From assembly GCA_039545355.1 (NCBI GenBank), contig BCJJ01000013.1, forward strand, positions 62,001 through 126,000: a stretch of DNA of 64,000 bases. The letters run 5' to 3'. How positions within the stretch are numbered: the first letter of the stretch is position 1; every line of letters starts with the position of its first letter. A program made the position numbers and the translations under genes. Below, piece after piece: positions 11,583-22,513 of this stretch. Source of the DNA: Trichosporon coremiiforme (taxonomy: Eukaryota > Basidiomycota > Tremellomycetes > Trichosporonales > Trichosporonaceae). Below the pieces are notes generated by a model that worked only from the letters and a program-made list of their open reading frames with translations, had not been told where the DNA came from and searched no databases.

Positions 11583-13129
11583 TCACTCCTTGAACTCGAT
11601 GTTGTCCTCCTCGACCACGGGGGGTAGCTTGTCCCTCTTCGCGTTCCAGATCCGGTGGAGGACGTAGATGGCCGCCATCGTGGCGGCGTGCACGCACAGT
11701 CCGACGAGGATAGCGATGCGCGCGCTTTGGTAGATCGGGGCCTCGTTCGCCCGGAACGTCTGCCCTCCCGCGAGGTTTCCAGCGGCGTAGAAGAGCTGGT
11801 ACACGCAGTAGAAGGTTGCGCGCTTCGTCGCGCCGGCGGTCATGCTCTGGATCCAGGGAATGAAGAGCATCATCCCGATCGGGAACCAGTACAAGAATAC
11901 CATGCCGACCATGCGGCCCACTTTCTCGGCCGGCGGGAGGCCGAGCATGACGCCGGCGCCTGCAATGCCGATGAGCACGCCGATGATGCCGGGCCAGAAA
12001 CGCGAGTGCATCTTGTACGCGAGGGCCGTGGCTAGCGCCATGCCCACAATCTCGGACGCGCCGCCCGACATGCCCACCAGCGACGTCATGCGCTTGTCGA
12101 ATCCGAATCCCTGGATGAGTACGGCCGAGAAGCTTGTGACGCCGCCGTTCGGCACAGACACAGCAAACACGCTGATCGCTGCCAGATATAGGCGTGGGTC
12201 GAGGAAGGCCTCGCGCACCTGGTACCACCTGATGCCAGAGCCGGTCGTGCCGGTCTTGTTCTCGCGGATACGTTCGAGGGCGATGAGGCGCTCGCGGGGC
12301 GTGAGGAACCACGCGCGCGACGGCGAAGCGGGCACGACGAGGATAACGTAGATGCCATAGACGAACGTGAGCGGGCCGAGGAGGACAAAGATGAACTGCC
12401 ACTTGGCAAGCACGCCCGCCGGCATTGTGTACATGCCGTAGCTGATCAGGCCGCCGAAGATGGTCCCCCACCCGACCATGGAGTACCAGATACCGACGCG
12501 CACGCTCTGCTCGTTGCGCGTGTACCACATGCCCGTGACCGAGCCGCAGATGGGGAGCATCGCACTCTCAGCGCACCCGAGCAGGAAACGGCACGCCGCA
12601 AGCCCGGCAAAGTTGTGGCACGCAGCCATGCACCTCAGGCACGTGCTCCACACCAGGATCGCGCATCCGAAGTGCAGCTTGATGTTGACGCGGACGAGGA
12701 GCCACGCAGCAAAAGGCTGCCACACCAGGTATCCAATGTAGAAGATGGATCCGAGCCACGCAAAGTCCTGCCCCTTCAGGTTGTTCGATGTCTGGAAGTC
12801 GAACAGGTTCGCGTACGCGATCGCAGTCTTGTCCAGGTACTGGAAGAAGTAGCACAACATGAGCGGCGGCATGCTGGACTGTCAGCGTGCAGACGGCGCG
12901 CCACTCACATCGCCAGGTCGATCTTCCACCGCACCCGTCGCAGCTCCTTCGGGTCCACTTCCGCTACGTTGATCCGGTCGCCCTCGAGCAGCGCCAGGTC
13001 TGCCGTGTGCGCCGCAGCGTGTTGCGGGTGGTACGTGTCGCCGTGCGACGCGACAGACGTCCCCGAGTGCTTCTCGTCCGTGGGGCTGACGGGCCGAATC
13101 GCCGCCTCTGGGAAGGTCTTCTCGTCCAT
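11583..13129 (-). CDS. MFS permease, anion:cation symporter family (Dal5/Tna1-like)
   Basis: A 12-helix major facilitator of the fungal allantoate/nicotinate permease family. Exon 1 is 13129-12909 and exon 2 is 12873-11583, separated by a 35-base GTGAGT...CCAG intron, giving 503 residues. The join yields WKIDLAIMPPLMLCYFFQYL, the signature of this family, confirming the splice. Then follow the helix 1-2 region (DKTAIAYANLFDF), the cytoplasmic loop after helix 2, and the motif RFLLGCAESAMLPI. The N-terminal ~70 residues are hydrophilic. Family members carry small carboxylates (allantoate, nicotinate, pantothenate, phthalate-like acids). An aromatic-acid substrate would fit the benzoylformate decarboxylase nearby, but that is inference. 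The 13129 ATG is chosen because upstream sequence has no family similarity. Confidence 0.9.
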
Positions 13130-14441
13130 GATCGTTGGGTGGGTGTGGAGAAAGAGGAGAAGAGACGGATCACCTGCCATCTGGCGTTGGTTTATTTGTA
13201 CCTGCCGCAGCACTGGACCATGGGGGCCAGGGGACATTCATCGACTGCGACTGCGGCGAGAGACCTGCACTACCGCCCCGCTAACCGTTTGATAAGATGG
13301 TCCCTAGCGATGCGGCGCGCGAGGCGCGAGATCTGCATCCCAGCGTAGTCAAGGCAAGGGGATATAGTGAAGCCACGGCGCATATTAGTGGAGAACGCCC
13401 AACGTGCGATGAGGTGCTTGGCTTCCTGGGCCGGAACGTCATACGCATCAGCGCAGAGGGCCGAGGGATCACCAACCCCCCTCGCGCCGTCGGGGCTCCA
13501 AGGGTTCCGGGTTCCGGCGCCTCTGAGGCCGTTGATGTTCCAGCGCCAGTCGCCCCCCCTTTCACAAACAACCGAACCTAAAGCACCTCTATCACGCAAG
13601 CGGATGTGAGCCCGACACTGGGCAGAGTTGCCGAAGATAATCCGGTGCTCGTGGGCGATTGCCCTGGCCTTCACAAATTCACCGCTGCCCACTGCGGCGT
13701 TTTCTGACCCCACACCTAGAATTGTTATCAATCGGCACGGAATGGGGTTTGACGTCAGGTTAGTCAAGGCTAGGCGGCAGTGGCGTCTGGGGAAGACGTG
13801 GGGAGAAGGGAAGGCGCGACGTGGTGCTATGGAGATGGTGAAGCAAGAAGGTAGACAGCCCAGAGCCACTGGAGGATTGGGAGAGCGAGAAGGCTCGTGT
13901 CGTAACGAAGGGAAAGTGGATCAAAATCGCGCCGTTCCAGGAATACTCCGAGGAATTCGAGGAATGCCTCAGGCTACTACTTGTTTACACGTCTCTGTCG
14001 CGTCCTCAGCGCAGATCGACGGTCATCTTGCTGCTGCTCACGTCAGCCCACACGACACAATGTCAGAAGCACGGCCGCCTCCAGGAAACTGCAAGATGTG
14101 GGGAATCTAAAGGTATATCTTCTCGATAGAAGGGATCCAACAGTTCCGGAGGTTCCAGGAGAGAAATATCTCCCCTTCGCGCTCTCTGATCTCCTTCTTC
14201 CCCTCTCTGCAATGAGAGACTCACCTAGCGATCGCGATCGTCGTCGGGGGCAGAGCGCTACGTGTCGGTCTACTCGCCGTCGCGATCTGAGACGCCCCGC
14301 CGCCTAAACTCCGTCACTAAGGGCTCGTCGCCACCACCCCCTTTTCTTCCCACCAACCGTAACTCTACATCATTCTCCAATCCACAACATCTCTCCTTCC
14401 TTCCTACAACTCTTCTGCAGACTTCCAAAAGAAGAAAAGAT
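13130..14441. other. Intergenic region, no gene seen
   Basis: About 1.3 kb upstream of the MFS gene. Several overlapping open frames on both strands (up to ~200 codons) have no recognisable domain, and I regard them as chance frames in GC-rich DNA. The tRNA-Gly gene follows. Confidence 0.45.
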
Positions 14442-14511
14442 ACATCCAGGGGGAATCGAACCCCCACCGCATCGATGGCAACGATGCATGATACCATTTC
14501 ACCATAGATGT
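14442..14511 (-). tRNA. tRNA-Gly(GCC), intronless copy
   Basis: A 70-nt cloverleaf on the minus strand. The acceptor stem pairs ACATCTA with TGGATGT (7 pairs, including a G-T). The anticodon arm is CATCG-TTGCCAT-CGATG with anticodon GCC, and the T-arm is GGGGG-TTCGATT-CCCCC. A TTTT pol III terminator follows. The ~85 bases upstream resemble those upstream of the copy at 26396, with shared blocks such as CGAAAGACCGCCC and TAATACGTCC. Confidence 0.95.
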
Positions 14512-14806
14512 TGAGGACGTATTACCACCTCGCCAACGCTGCACGTAGGGGCGGTCTTTCGCTGGAGAAAGCGGCGCGTGGTCACCCATGTCCTTGCATA
14601 TCGAGACTGTAAGGTGATTCTCCGGCCCCTAATGCTGCCCCCGGTGGTCTAGCATTGTCCTGAGGATGATGGAAGGGGCTCGGAAGAGTTAGAGAGGGCG
14701 GTGTGCGGCGCGATGGGCGTCAGGTTACAGGTTATTATACATCAAGTGTCGGAATAAGCATGATACAATGGGGGTCGCCCTTCTCTCGCGTTGGTCCTCG
14801 CACAGC

Positions 14807-15901
14807 CTACGTCTCTGAACCGTAAGGGAACGCCCAGCCCGGTGGCAGCTTTGACAGAGTCTCGTTTTGGGTCTCGTTGGCCTTCTCTTTCGGAGAGAGG
14901 TAGTACTGCGTCTCGACCCTGTACGCTTCCTCACCAACGCGCTCCCTGTACGCCTGGGACGACAGGATCGTGACCCTGTCGCTCCCCAGCAGCTCTTCCC
15001 CCAGCGCTTCGTGCAGGTCCCGGCGTATCATTATCTCCTTGTCGCTGCCCGGGGCCGCGTCGATGACGATGGTTATAGGGGTGAAGCGGCCCTCCCACGC
15101 CCACTTGATCCAGGCTTCGATCCCATCGGCAGGCAGGCCAGGGAGGAAGAACACGTACTCCTCGAGGTGTTGCGGCATCGCAACGCGAGGGACACGAAAC
15201 TCCTGCGTACGTCGATTATATCCGTACGGCGGGGGCAGAGAGTGATTCACGAAGACGAGTCTCTTCGTATCCTCATGACAGACGTGTGGGGGCGAAGGGC
15301 GACTGCGCGCTCTCCACCCCGGCGCAGCGGTTTGGAGGTTGAACTGTGTGTCCGGGGCTCGGAACCAGACATACGTCTCTGCGCGGGGAAGGAAGCGCGG
15401 CGCGTTAGGCAGGATCAGGTGCGGGCCCTTGATGGACGAGACGGATGCGACGCGGACAGCACGAAGGGATGGACACAGCGCCTGGATCGCCGCGCTATGT
15501 GATTGCGTGAACTCGCTTCTGGCCGTCAGAACCAACGCTGAGCGCACGAGACACGCGCCCGTCTCCTGGGCTAGGTCGCCGACATCGCGGCCGGGATACA
15601 GCGCTGGCCGGAGGACATGTCGCCATCGGCCTTCCTCGCGAACAGGCTGCATGCTCCTCTCCAAAAGTAGTGCCGGACAGCCACCACGTATCTCAACCCC
15701 GGAGCTCTGTTCAGATCTGCCTGACTTGACCCAGTAGTCGCATGTGTAGAGGTGGTGGCCGATCTTGGCGTTCAGGCGCTTGTGCCAGTCGCGGCTTACG
15801 AATCCAAGCTGGACCAACGCAGCCGGGCTGTCATAGTCGGCAACCGCATAGTCGAGGACCGTGTCGATGATGTGCGGAAAGCTATCGCTCGATATCGACA
15901 T
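14807..15901 (-). CDS. F-box-like / BTB-like fungal protein, function unknown
   Basis: A 364-residue intronless protein. The start begins MSISSDSFPHIIDTVLDYA, which resembles the N-terminal helix of F-box-like proteins greatly expanded in Trichosporonales; this is my recognition, not a database result. The next ~40 residues (LVQLGFVSRDWHKRLN) continue that pattern. The rest has no motif I can name. Such proteins may act as substrate adaptors of SCF ubiquitin ligases. An in-frame ATG upstream at 16027 would add 42 residues with a hydrophobic stretch, but would leave only 57 bases to the divergent decarboxylase gene, so I prefer the ATG at 15901. Confidence 0.65.
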   Translation of the reverse strand: MSISSDSFPHIIDTVLDYAVADYDSPAALVQLGFVSRDWHKRLNAKIGHHLYTCDYWVKSGRSEQSSGVEIRGGCPALLLERSMQPVREEGRWRHVLRPALYPGRDVGDLAQETGACLVRSALVLTARSEFTQSHSAAIQALCPSLRAVRVASVSSIKGPHLILPNAPRFLPRAETYVWFRAPDTQFNLQTAAPGWRARSRPSPPHVCHEDTKRLVFVNHSLPPPYGYNRRTQEFRVPRVAMPQHLEEYVFFLPGLPADGIEAWIKWAWEGRFTPITIVIDAAPGSDKEIMIRRDLHEALGEELLGSDRVTILSSQAYRERVGEEAYRVETQYYLSPKEKANETQNETLSKLPPGWAFPYGSET

Positions 15902-16084
15902 AGCGAGGCGTCGGTGGTGGTCTTTGGCTGCCAGCGCCAAGGTGAGAAGGACGACAACAACACCACCGATCGCTGCGGACAACTGAACCTCCACCGGATC
16001 GGCTATGGCCGGCTGTCCGAACGTCATCTGCCCATGTTGTCAACCTCACCCTTCTGACACTCTTAGCTCACGGACCCGACAAGC

Positions 16085-17662
16085 ATGGCGACAAAAACGA
16101 CAGAGCCAACAGTACTCGAGCGCACGTACGAGATCCTGCGCGTGCACGGCCTCACGACCATCTTCGGTAACCCGGGCAGCAACGAGCTGCCGTTCCTCGC
16201 CTCTCTCCCTCCAGACTTCAGCTATGTGCTCGGGCTGCAAGAGGCCGTCGTAACGGGCATGGCGGAGGGATACTCGCGGGCGACTGGGAAACCGAGTTTG
16301 GTGTCCCTACACGCAGCCAGCGGGACCGGCAACGCAATGGGCGCGCTCACGAACGCGGTGTATGCCCATGTGCCCCTGGTGCTGCTCGCCGGACAGCAGG
16401 TGCGCCGCACGGTGGGCCAGGAGGTCATGCTCGCCAACGTCGATGCGGGGACACTGGCCAAGCCGCTGGTCAAATGGAGCGGCGAGCCCCTTGCCGCCGA
16501 GGACGTGCCGCGCTCCGTATCCCAAGCCATCTTTGAGGCGATCACGCAGCGCGGGCCGACCTATTTGAGCGTGCCATGGGACGACTGGGCGCAAAAGGCT
16601 CTAGAGTCTGACGCCCTCCTCCCCAGCCGCCGGGTCATGGTCTGCGGTGCCTTCTCGAAGGAGGACAAAGATGATCTTCTTCAGCGTGTTAGGAGATGGA
16701 AACGCCCCGTCCTCGTGCTCGGCCCCGACGCCGACGGCGCGCAAAATAGCTCGGTGCAGCTGGCCGAGCGTCTCGGCGCCGCCGTCTGGATCGCGCCCTC
16801 GGCCCCGCGATGCCCGTATCCAACCACACACGCGCACTACCGCGGTCTCCTGCCCCCGGGTGTCGAGAGCGTCCGCTCCCGCCTGGAAGACTACGACGGC
16901 GTGCTCGTCCTCGGCGCCCCGCTGATGCGTTACCACCGCTGGGAGCCGGCCGCATACACAAACGGGCAGGACGTGGCGCACATTACGCAGGACAACAGCG
17001 AGGCAACGCGCGCTCCGTTCGGCGACAGCTACGTCGCCAACGTACATGTGGCCATTGCCGCACTGGCCGAGGGTGTGCAGGACAGAGGCGAGCGGCTTGA
17101 GTTCCGCTCTGTCCCGCCCCCGGCGACGAGCGCGCAAGGGATGACGGGCGAGCAGGTCCTTGCCGTTCTCGACAGACATGTGAACGACAGCATCACGTAC
17201 GTGAACGAGGCGACAACGCTCGACGTCACGTTCCTTGAACGTATGAACGTCAGCCGGGAGAACCAGTACCACTTCCCCGCTAGTGGCGGGCTCGGGTTTG
17301 GGCTGCCGTGTGCTGTGGGTCTGGCGTTGGGCCGGCCAGACTGGACCGTCGTCGCTGTCATCGGCGACGGGAGCGCGAATTACGCCCTGCCCGCGCTCTA
17401 CGCGGCGAGGGCACACAACACGCGCACGATCTTCGTCATTGTCAACAATGGGTCCTACGGCGCGCTGCGCAAGTTTGCTGTCGCTCTGAAGGCGGAGAGC
17501 TCCCCCGGACTGGATATCCCCGGCATCGACTTTGTGTCCCTCGCAAAGGGGTATGGCGTGCCTGCGTCCACTGTGCGCACGCCCGAGGAGCTCGAAGAGG
17601 CGTACGCTGCCGCCCTCTCAGCCGCTGGGCCGATGCTCATCGACGCGCGCGTCGTGCAGTAA
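16085..17662 (+). CDS. Benzoylformate decarboxylase (ThDP-dependent)
   Basis: Decarboxylates benzoylformate (phenylglyoxylate) to benzaldehyde, a step of the mandelate route best known in Pseudomonas. The gene is intronless and encodes 525 residues. The catalytic residues of the bacterial enzyme are all placed with a constant offset: S32 in FGNPGSNELPF, the cofactor-activating E53 in LGLQEAVV, H76 in SLHAASGTGNAMG, and a second His in MRYHRWEPAAY near 282. The ThDP/Mg motif is VIGDGSANYALPALYAA, continuing to VNNGSYGAL. Similarity to the bacterial enzyme is strong across the whole length, and the lack of introns differs from the neighbours, so an old transfer from bacteria is possible but untested. 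It is convergent with the amino-acid permease, 55 bases away. Confidence 0.9.
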   Translation: MATKTTEPTVLERTYEILRVHGLTTIFGNPGSNELPFLASLPPDFSYVLGLQEAVVTGMAEGYSRATGKPSLVSLHAASGTGNAMGALTNAVYAHVPLVLLAGQQVRRTVGQEVMLANVDAGTLAKPLVKWSGEPLAAEDVPRSVSQAIFEAITQRGPTYLSVPWDDWAQKALESDALLPSRRVMVCGAFSKEDKDDLLQRVRRWKRPVLVLGPDADGAQNSSVQLAERLGAAVWIAPSAPRCPYPTTHAHYRGLLPPGVESVRSRLEDYDGVLVLGAPLMRYHRWEPAAYTNGQDVAHITQDNSEATRAPFGDSYVANVHVAIAALAEGVQDRGERLEFRSVPPPATSAQGMTGEQVLAVLDRHVNDSITYVNEATTLDVTFLERMNVSRENQYHFPASGGLGFGLPCAVGLALGRPDWTVVAVIGDGSANYALPALYAARAHNTRTIFVIVNNGSYGALRKFAVALKAESSPGLDIPGIDFVSLAKGYGVPASTVRTPEELEEAYAAALSAAGPMLIDARVVQ

Positions 17663-17717
17663 GCTGTAAGCCCAGCCGTGTCCCATCTTAAATGCAGAAT
17701 GCAGTCTATGTGTGTAT

Positions 17718-19919
17718 TTACTTGTCGTAGCGGGTACCCTTGAGCGCTGCGCGGGGTCCGCCAGAGAGGTCGACCTCGTTGAGGTCGACGACCTTTGAGC
17801 GGCGCCAGATCTTGTCCCAGAGGTACGCGAGGAGCACGAGGGGCAGGGTGAGGTACGCGGCGATGAAATCCGCGGCCTTGAAGCCGTTGATGAAGGACGT
17901 GAAACCGTTGAAGAGGATGATGATGCTGAAGAACCAGAAGCAAATCCATGCCATGTACGGCTGGCACCATCCGCGGAGCGTCAGGTTGCGTCTGTTGATG
18001 CCCTGAACCTCGAGCGCCTTGTAGAAGCGCGTGTAGCAGTAGCAGATGGCGACCCAGCAAATCAGGTCGCCGAGGGCAGTCAGGTTCGAGAGCCAGATGA
18101 AGGCCTGGTTCGCGCCGTCGCCGCCACAGGACAGGTACGCGAGACATCCGAAGCAGAACGCTACGATGACACCACCGATGGGAATGCCCTGCTTCGACGT
18201 GCGCAGGAACCAGCGCGGAATGCCCCCGTGCTTCGCGAGCGCGAGCACGGTGCGCGAAACAGCGTACATGTCCTCGTTGGCCGCGCTGAAGGCGGCAGTG
18301 ATGACGACCGCATTGATGATCTCAGGGAGCACCTTGACCTTGGCCTGCTCGGCGATGATGACGAAGGGGCTCGAGGCGGCCGTGCCGTCGCTGTCCTCAA
18401 CGCCGCGGAGGAGGTCAGGCGAGTGCTGGTCAATGTTGAGACCGATGATGAGCATGGTCAGGACATAGATGCCGACGACGCGGTAGAAGACGGCGCGGGT
18501 AGCGAGGCGGATCGAGCGGCGCGGGTTGTGCGCCTCGCCTGCGATGACGGCCACGGCCTCGACACCACCGAACGAGAAGGACGCGCGGGTCAGGACGGCC
18601 CAGAAACCGAGGAAACGAGCCTTGCCGACGGGCTTCAGGTCCATGAACGTGTCGTTCCAAGGCTCAGAGCGCCAGTACCGTCCACCGATGTACTCGCGAT
18701 TGCTGGGAACGCCGCCGACGTTGACAATGATGCCGAAGATGACGAGGCCAATGAGCGTGATGACCTTGACCCACGCGAAGAAGAACTCGACCTCGCCGTA
18801 GCTGCGCGAGCGTCAGCGAGCTTACTCCCTCCTGACTTGGCACCACCCTTCGATGCCTGGGGGCACTCACTACTTCACACCGACAACGTTGAGGAGGAGA
18901 CAAACGACAAGGCCAACAGTGATGTACGCGCCAATGTGGCTCGCGTTCTTGTCCCAGTATCCGATCAGGATCGCGAACGCGGACAGCTCAGACGCGAGCG
19001 CCATGCCGATCATGAGCACGTAATTGAATCCGACCATGAACCCGAACGCGGGCTCGACGAACACGCTGCCCCACTCGGTGAACGCGCCGACGGTGGGGGA
19101 GTAGCAGGACCTGGGCGTTAGCAGGAGCGGACACGAGCGAAGCGAGTGTCGCGAGGGCAGGCTAGCGGCAGCGAGTCGCGCGAGCGGCCCGCGCAAAGAT
19201 CGCGGATCGTCCTCGCAGCGGGGGATACCAGAGTAGAGCCGCCTCGTCTGGCCTAGCTGCCCTCCCCCGGCAGAGTACTCACATCTCGCCCAAACAGTAC
19301 ATCATCATGCCGACGAGAATGCCCATGAGGGTGTATCCGAGCCACGCGCCGACGGGGCCGCCGAGCGCGAGCGCGGCTCCCGAATTCAGGAACAGACCGG
19401 TGCCGATCGTGCCGGCGATGGCGATCATGGCTATTGTCAGCGAGCTGGAGCGGAGCGACAGCGAGTCAATTCGAGATTCGAGCGACACGGCTGGACGGCT
19501 GGACGGCTGGACGGCCGGACCGGCGCGGCCCTCGGCCCTCGAGGTTGGGTTTCCAGCGGAGCAGCAAGGATTCATCCTAGTGGAGAACTGGATCCACCGA
19601 GCCAGAGCCATCGAGTGCAGAGGCAGGGATGCCCCCCATACTGGAACTGCCTGTCTGACCCGCATAATCTCGAGGGCCGCCATGTCGTTGGAGGTATCGA
19701 TCGCTCATGTCTCTGGGTGATACTCACAGACCACTCGCGGCGACTGCCATTAGCAATGGTTCAGCCCGAGTTTGAACTCACAAGGTGCCGCTTCGTGCCA
19801 TGCTCTCCCTTCTCTGTAAACTCGAGGTCCTCAACGACGGCCTCGACGTCGGCGCGTCCCTCCTGGTCCTTCTCCTTCTTCTCTGTGGAAGAGCGCGAGC
19901 GAGTCAGTGACAGGCCCAT
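17718..19919 (-). CDS. Amino-acid permease, GAP/YAT (APC) family
   Basis: A 12-helix plasma-membrane amino-acid/H+ symporter of the fungal YAT type, 541 residues. I read five exons: 19919-19782, 19743-19728, 19430-19283, 19110-18871 and 18801-17718. Exon 2 is only 16 bases and is required to give RHLSPRVVSMIAIAGTIGTG, the conserved entry to helix 1. All introns are GTGAGT...AG. Family motifs are GTIGTGLFLNSGAAL, GAFTEWGSVFVEPAFGFMVG, and ASFSFGGVEAVAVIAGEAHN on the central helices. The N-terminal 40 residues are charged and probably cytosolic. The 297-base intron 2 carries an 8-base minisatellite. The substrate is not predictable; the convergent decarboxylase hints at aromatic or phenylglycine-like amino acids. 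Confidence 0.9.
19488..19519. repeat. 8-bp minisatellite (CGGCTGGA)x4
   Basis: Four tandem units, the last with one change, lie inside intron 2 of the amino-acid permease gene. Length 32 is not translated. Confidence 0.85.
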
Positions 19920-20771
19920 GGTGTGTGGTGGGTGGTGCAGAGCCGAGATGTCGGATCGCCCCGTGATACAACCTCGATGCAATACTTCAGGTGGAGGTCA
20001 CGGCCTTCCCGGGCTCCTCTGACCTGGCCCTCCGAGACGAGAGAGCAAGATTTGGCTCAGCTCCTGCTCCTGCTCCAACGCGGGGGAGGCAAGGTGGACA
20101 AGGGGGCCAGAAATCAACACAACCTCAGGGTATTGTGAAATTTGCCAAGTGCAGGCTTCACGCTCACGTGAGCCCACCTGTCTGCCCTCAGCCACAGCCG
20201 GCCAAGGCTTCTTTCTATCAATAGCCTTCTGGGCTGCATCGGCGGCATCGGCTTGGGAGTGCCAGGGCCACCCTGAAAATCTGTAAAATTAAGTGCAGCG
20301 ACCCAACTTTATACGACGGCCCCGCAAACAAGGAGGGGGCGCGGAACATGCCGCCAATTGCCTCGAGATAGTTTCTCCGACGCCGACGCCGCGGGCGCGC
20401 AAGATCTCTGTGCCAAGACAAGCTTGGTGGAGGTTGTCTGAGAGAGCAGGGAGGAGGGAGGAGGGCGGATCAAGGTGATGGGAGCCGTAGAGGAGGAGGG
20501 TGGAAGAGGGGATGGCACAGAGGACGCTAGGAACACGCGATAAGATAGTGGGCGCTGGCGCTCGGTCTGTGCACACCACACCAAGGGGGCCGAGGGGGGG
20601 GGGTACCAGAACAACGGACCCAGGTCCAGTCTGCAATGGATGGAATGCACGTACGTCTGCTGCGAACAGCCATGTATTGTTTGTACCAGAATGCACGTCT
20701 ATTTATTTCTACTTGTTTAATTGTCTATGAAAGAGGAGTGGAGGCCCAGACCTGAAGCGGTGCAACGACGT
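19920..20771. other. Intergenic region, no gene seen
   Basis: About 850 bases holding the permease promoter and the 3' end of the CoA-ligase gene. G-rich runs occur near 20590. No coding sequence or RNA gene is supported. Confidence 0.5.
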
Positions 20772-22513
20772 CTAGAGCTTAGCCTTGGCAGCCCCGAGCT
20801 TCTCGGTCTTGATCTCCCCCTGCGCAATCACCCTCAGATCCTTCCTGAGAATCTTGCCGCTGGGACTCTTAGGAATGGCGTCGACGACCTTCACACCTCC
20901 CCTCAGCTTCTTATGCTGCGCGACCCGGTTAGCGACCCAGGCGGCAATCTCCTGTGCAAACGTGCTCCTTTCCTCGTCCTTCTTGCTCTCGTCAATGCGT
21001 CCGGGACGCGCGACGATGTAAGCTCGCGGCAGCTCCGTCGCCTGTTCCTCGACCCAGACGCCTACGACGCCGGCATCGACAATATCCGGATGGGTCAGGA
21101 GGAGCGCCTCGAGTTCGGCAGGCGGCACCTGGAAGCCCTTGTACTTGATCAGCTCTTTCACGCGGTCGACGATGGTGAACCACCCCTCGCTGTCGCGCAC
21201 GGCAACATCGCCAGTCATGAACCAGTCGCCCGACATTGTCTTGCGCGTCGCCTCGGGGTTGTTGTGGTACCCCCTCGTCATGACTGAGGGGCCACGGACC
21301 CAGAGTTCGCCGCGCCCGCCCTCTGGCGCATCCGTGCCGTCCTCCTGCACCAAGCGGGCCTCATATGTGGGGATGAGACGGCCGCAGGAACCCTTCCGCC
21401 CCTCCATGTCCTCGGGCTTGCCGTAGGTGATTGTCGGCGTCGTTTCCGTCAGCCCGTACCCCTGGCTGACGCGGCAGTGCGGGAACTTCTTCTCGAACGC
21501 GGCGGCGAGTTCGGGACTGAGGGGCGCGGCGCCACACTGCAGCGTCTTGAGCGAACTCAAGTCGTACTTGAAAGTGTTGGCTGAGTGGAGGAGGAGCAGG
21601 ATGATGGGCGGCACGACGCAGCCATAGCTGATGCCGTATTTCTGGATGCCGGCGAGGACCGGGATCTCGTCAAACTTTGGGAACACGACGACGGGCACGC
21701 CCGACGTCAAAGGCTGCGTCACGAGCGTGGCCAGGCCGAAGATGTGGCTGAAGGGCAGGGCGCCGAGAATGCTGTCCCGGCCCGGCTGCAGTGACGGATA
21801 CACCGGGTTCACGGCCTGCAGTTGGCTGGTCAGATTGTAATGGCTCGTCTGGACGCCCTTGGGCAGACCCGTCGTGCCGCTCGAATAACAGAGCCAGGCG
21901 GTTTCGCGAGAGGCGGGGCCGCTGAATTCCTCGGGGGTCGCGCGGGCGCCACGGATGTCGTACAGCGTCTTGTAGGGCGTGTTCTTGGGCGCGGACTCAG
22001 TGGGACACAGAAGAATGATCCGGTCGTCGGAGAGAGTCTTCTTGAACGAAGGCCGGGCCTGGTCGAGAATAGGCAGCAGAGCGGGGTGGATGAAAATGGC
22101 TGAAGAGCCCGAATCATTGAACTGGTGTGCGAGTTCGCGCGGCCCACTGTCCATTAGCTCACTCCAAGTGAGGCGACTCACTAAGCAACATTCGCCGGAG
22201 ACGCAGTGATACCCGCGGCCTGCAAAGCATAAGCGGCCACAACCCAGTCGAGGCTGTTCGGGGAGAAGATCATGGCCGTGTCGCCCCGTTTCACGCCCCT
22301 CTCCTTCAGCCCAGTGGCAACACGCAACGCGCCGTCCTCGATCTCGCCGCGCTTCAGTTCCCGGCCGGTGAGACCGTCAATGTACATGACGAGTTCGGGG
22401 CGACGGGCATCGGCCGAGATGGGGGACTGCCCGGGACGCGAGGGGAAGAGGTAGCTGAAGACGGAGAGCTCGGGGAGCTCGGGGGCGGGGACATGGGAGG
22501 TGTAGATTGTCAT
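20772..22513 (-). CDS. Peroxisomal acyl-CoA synthetase, 4-coumarate-CoA-ligase-like
   Basis: An adenylate-forming enzyme that activates a carboxylic acid to its acyl-AMP and then CoA thioester. Exons 22513-22182 and 22146-20772 flank a 35-base GTGAGT...GACAG intron, giving 568 residues. The AMP-binding P-loop is YSSGTTGLPKG at about residue 200. Other core motifs are QGYGLTETTPT, GRGELWVRGP, WFMTGDVAV and the hinge DRVKELIKYKGFQVPPAELE. The catalytic Lys lies in PKSPSGKILRK. The last three residues, AKL, form a PTS1 peroxisomal signal. Substrates of this class are aryl-propenoic, benzoic or medium-chain fatty acids. The paralogue at 34447 shares the intron position, so they are ancient duplicates. 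A TATAAA lies 103 bases upstream of the ATG. Confidence 0.92.

Noticed and set aside
16028..16084. Upstream start at 16027 for the F-box-like gene
   Set aside because: Would leave only 57 bases to a divergent gene and add a hydrophobic stretch unlike the family; kept only as an alternative.
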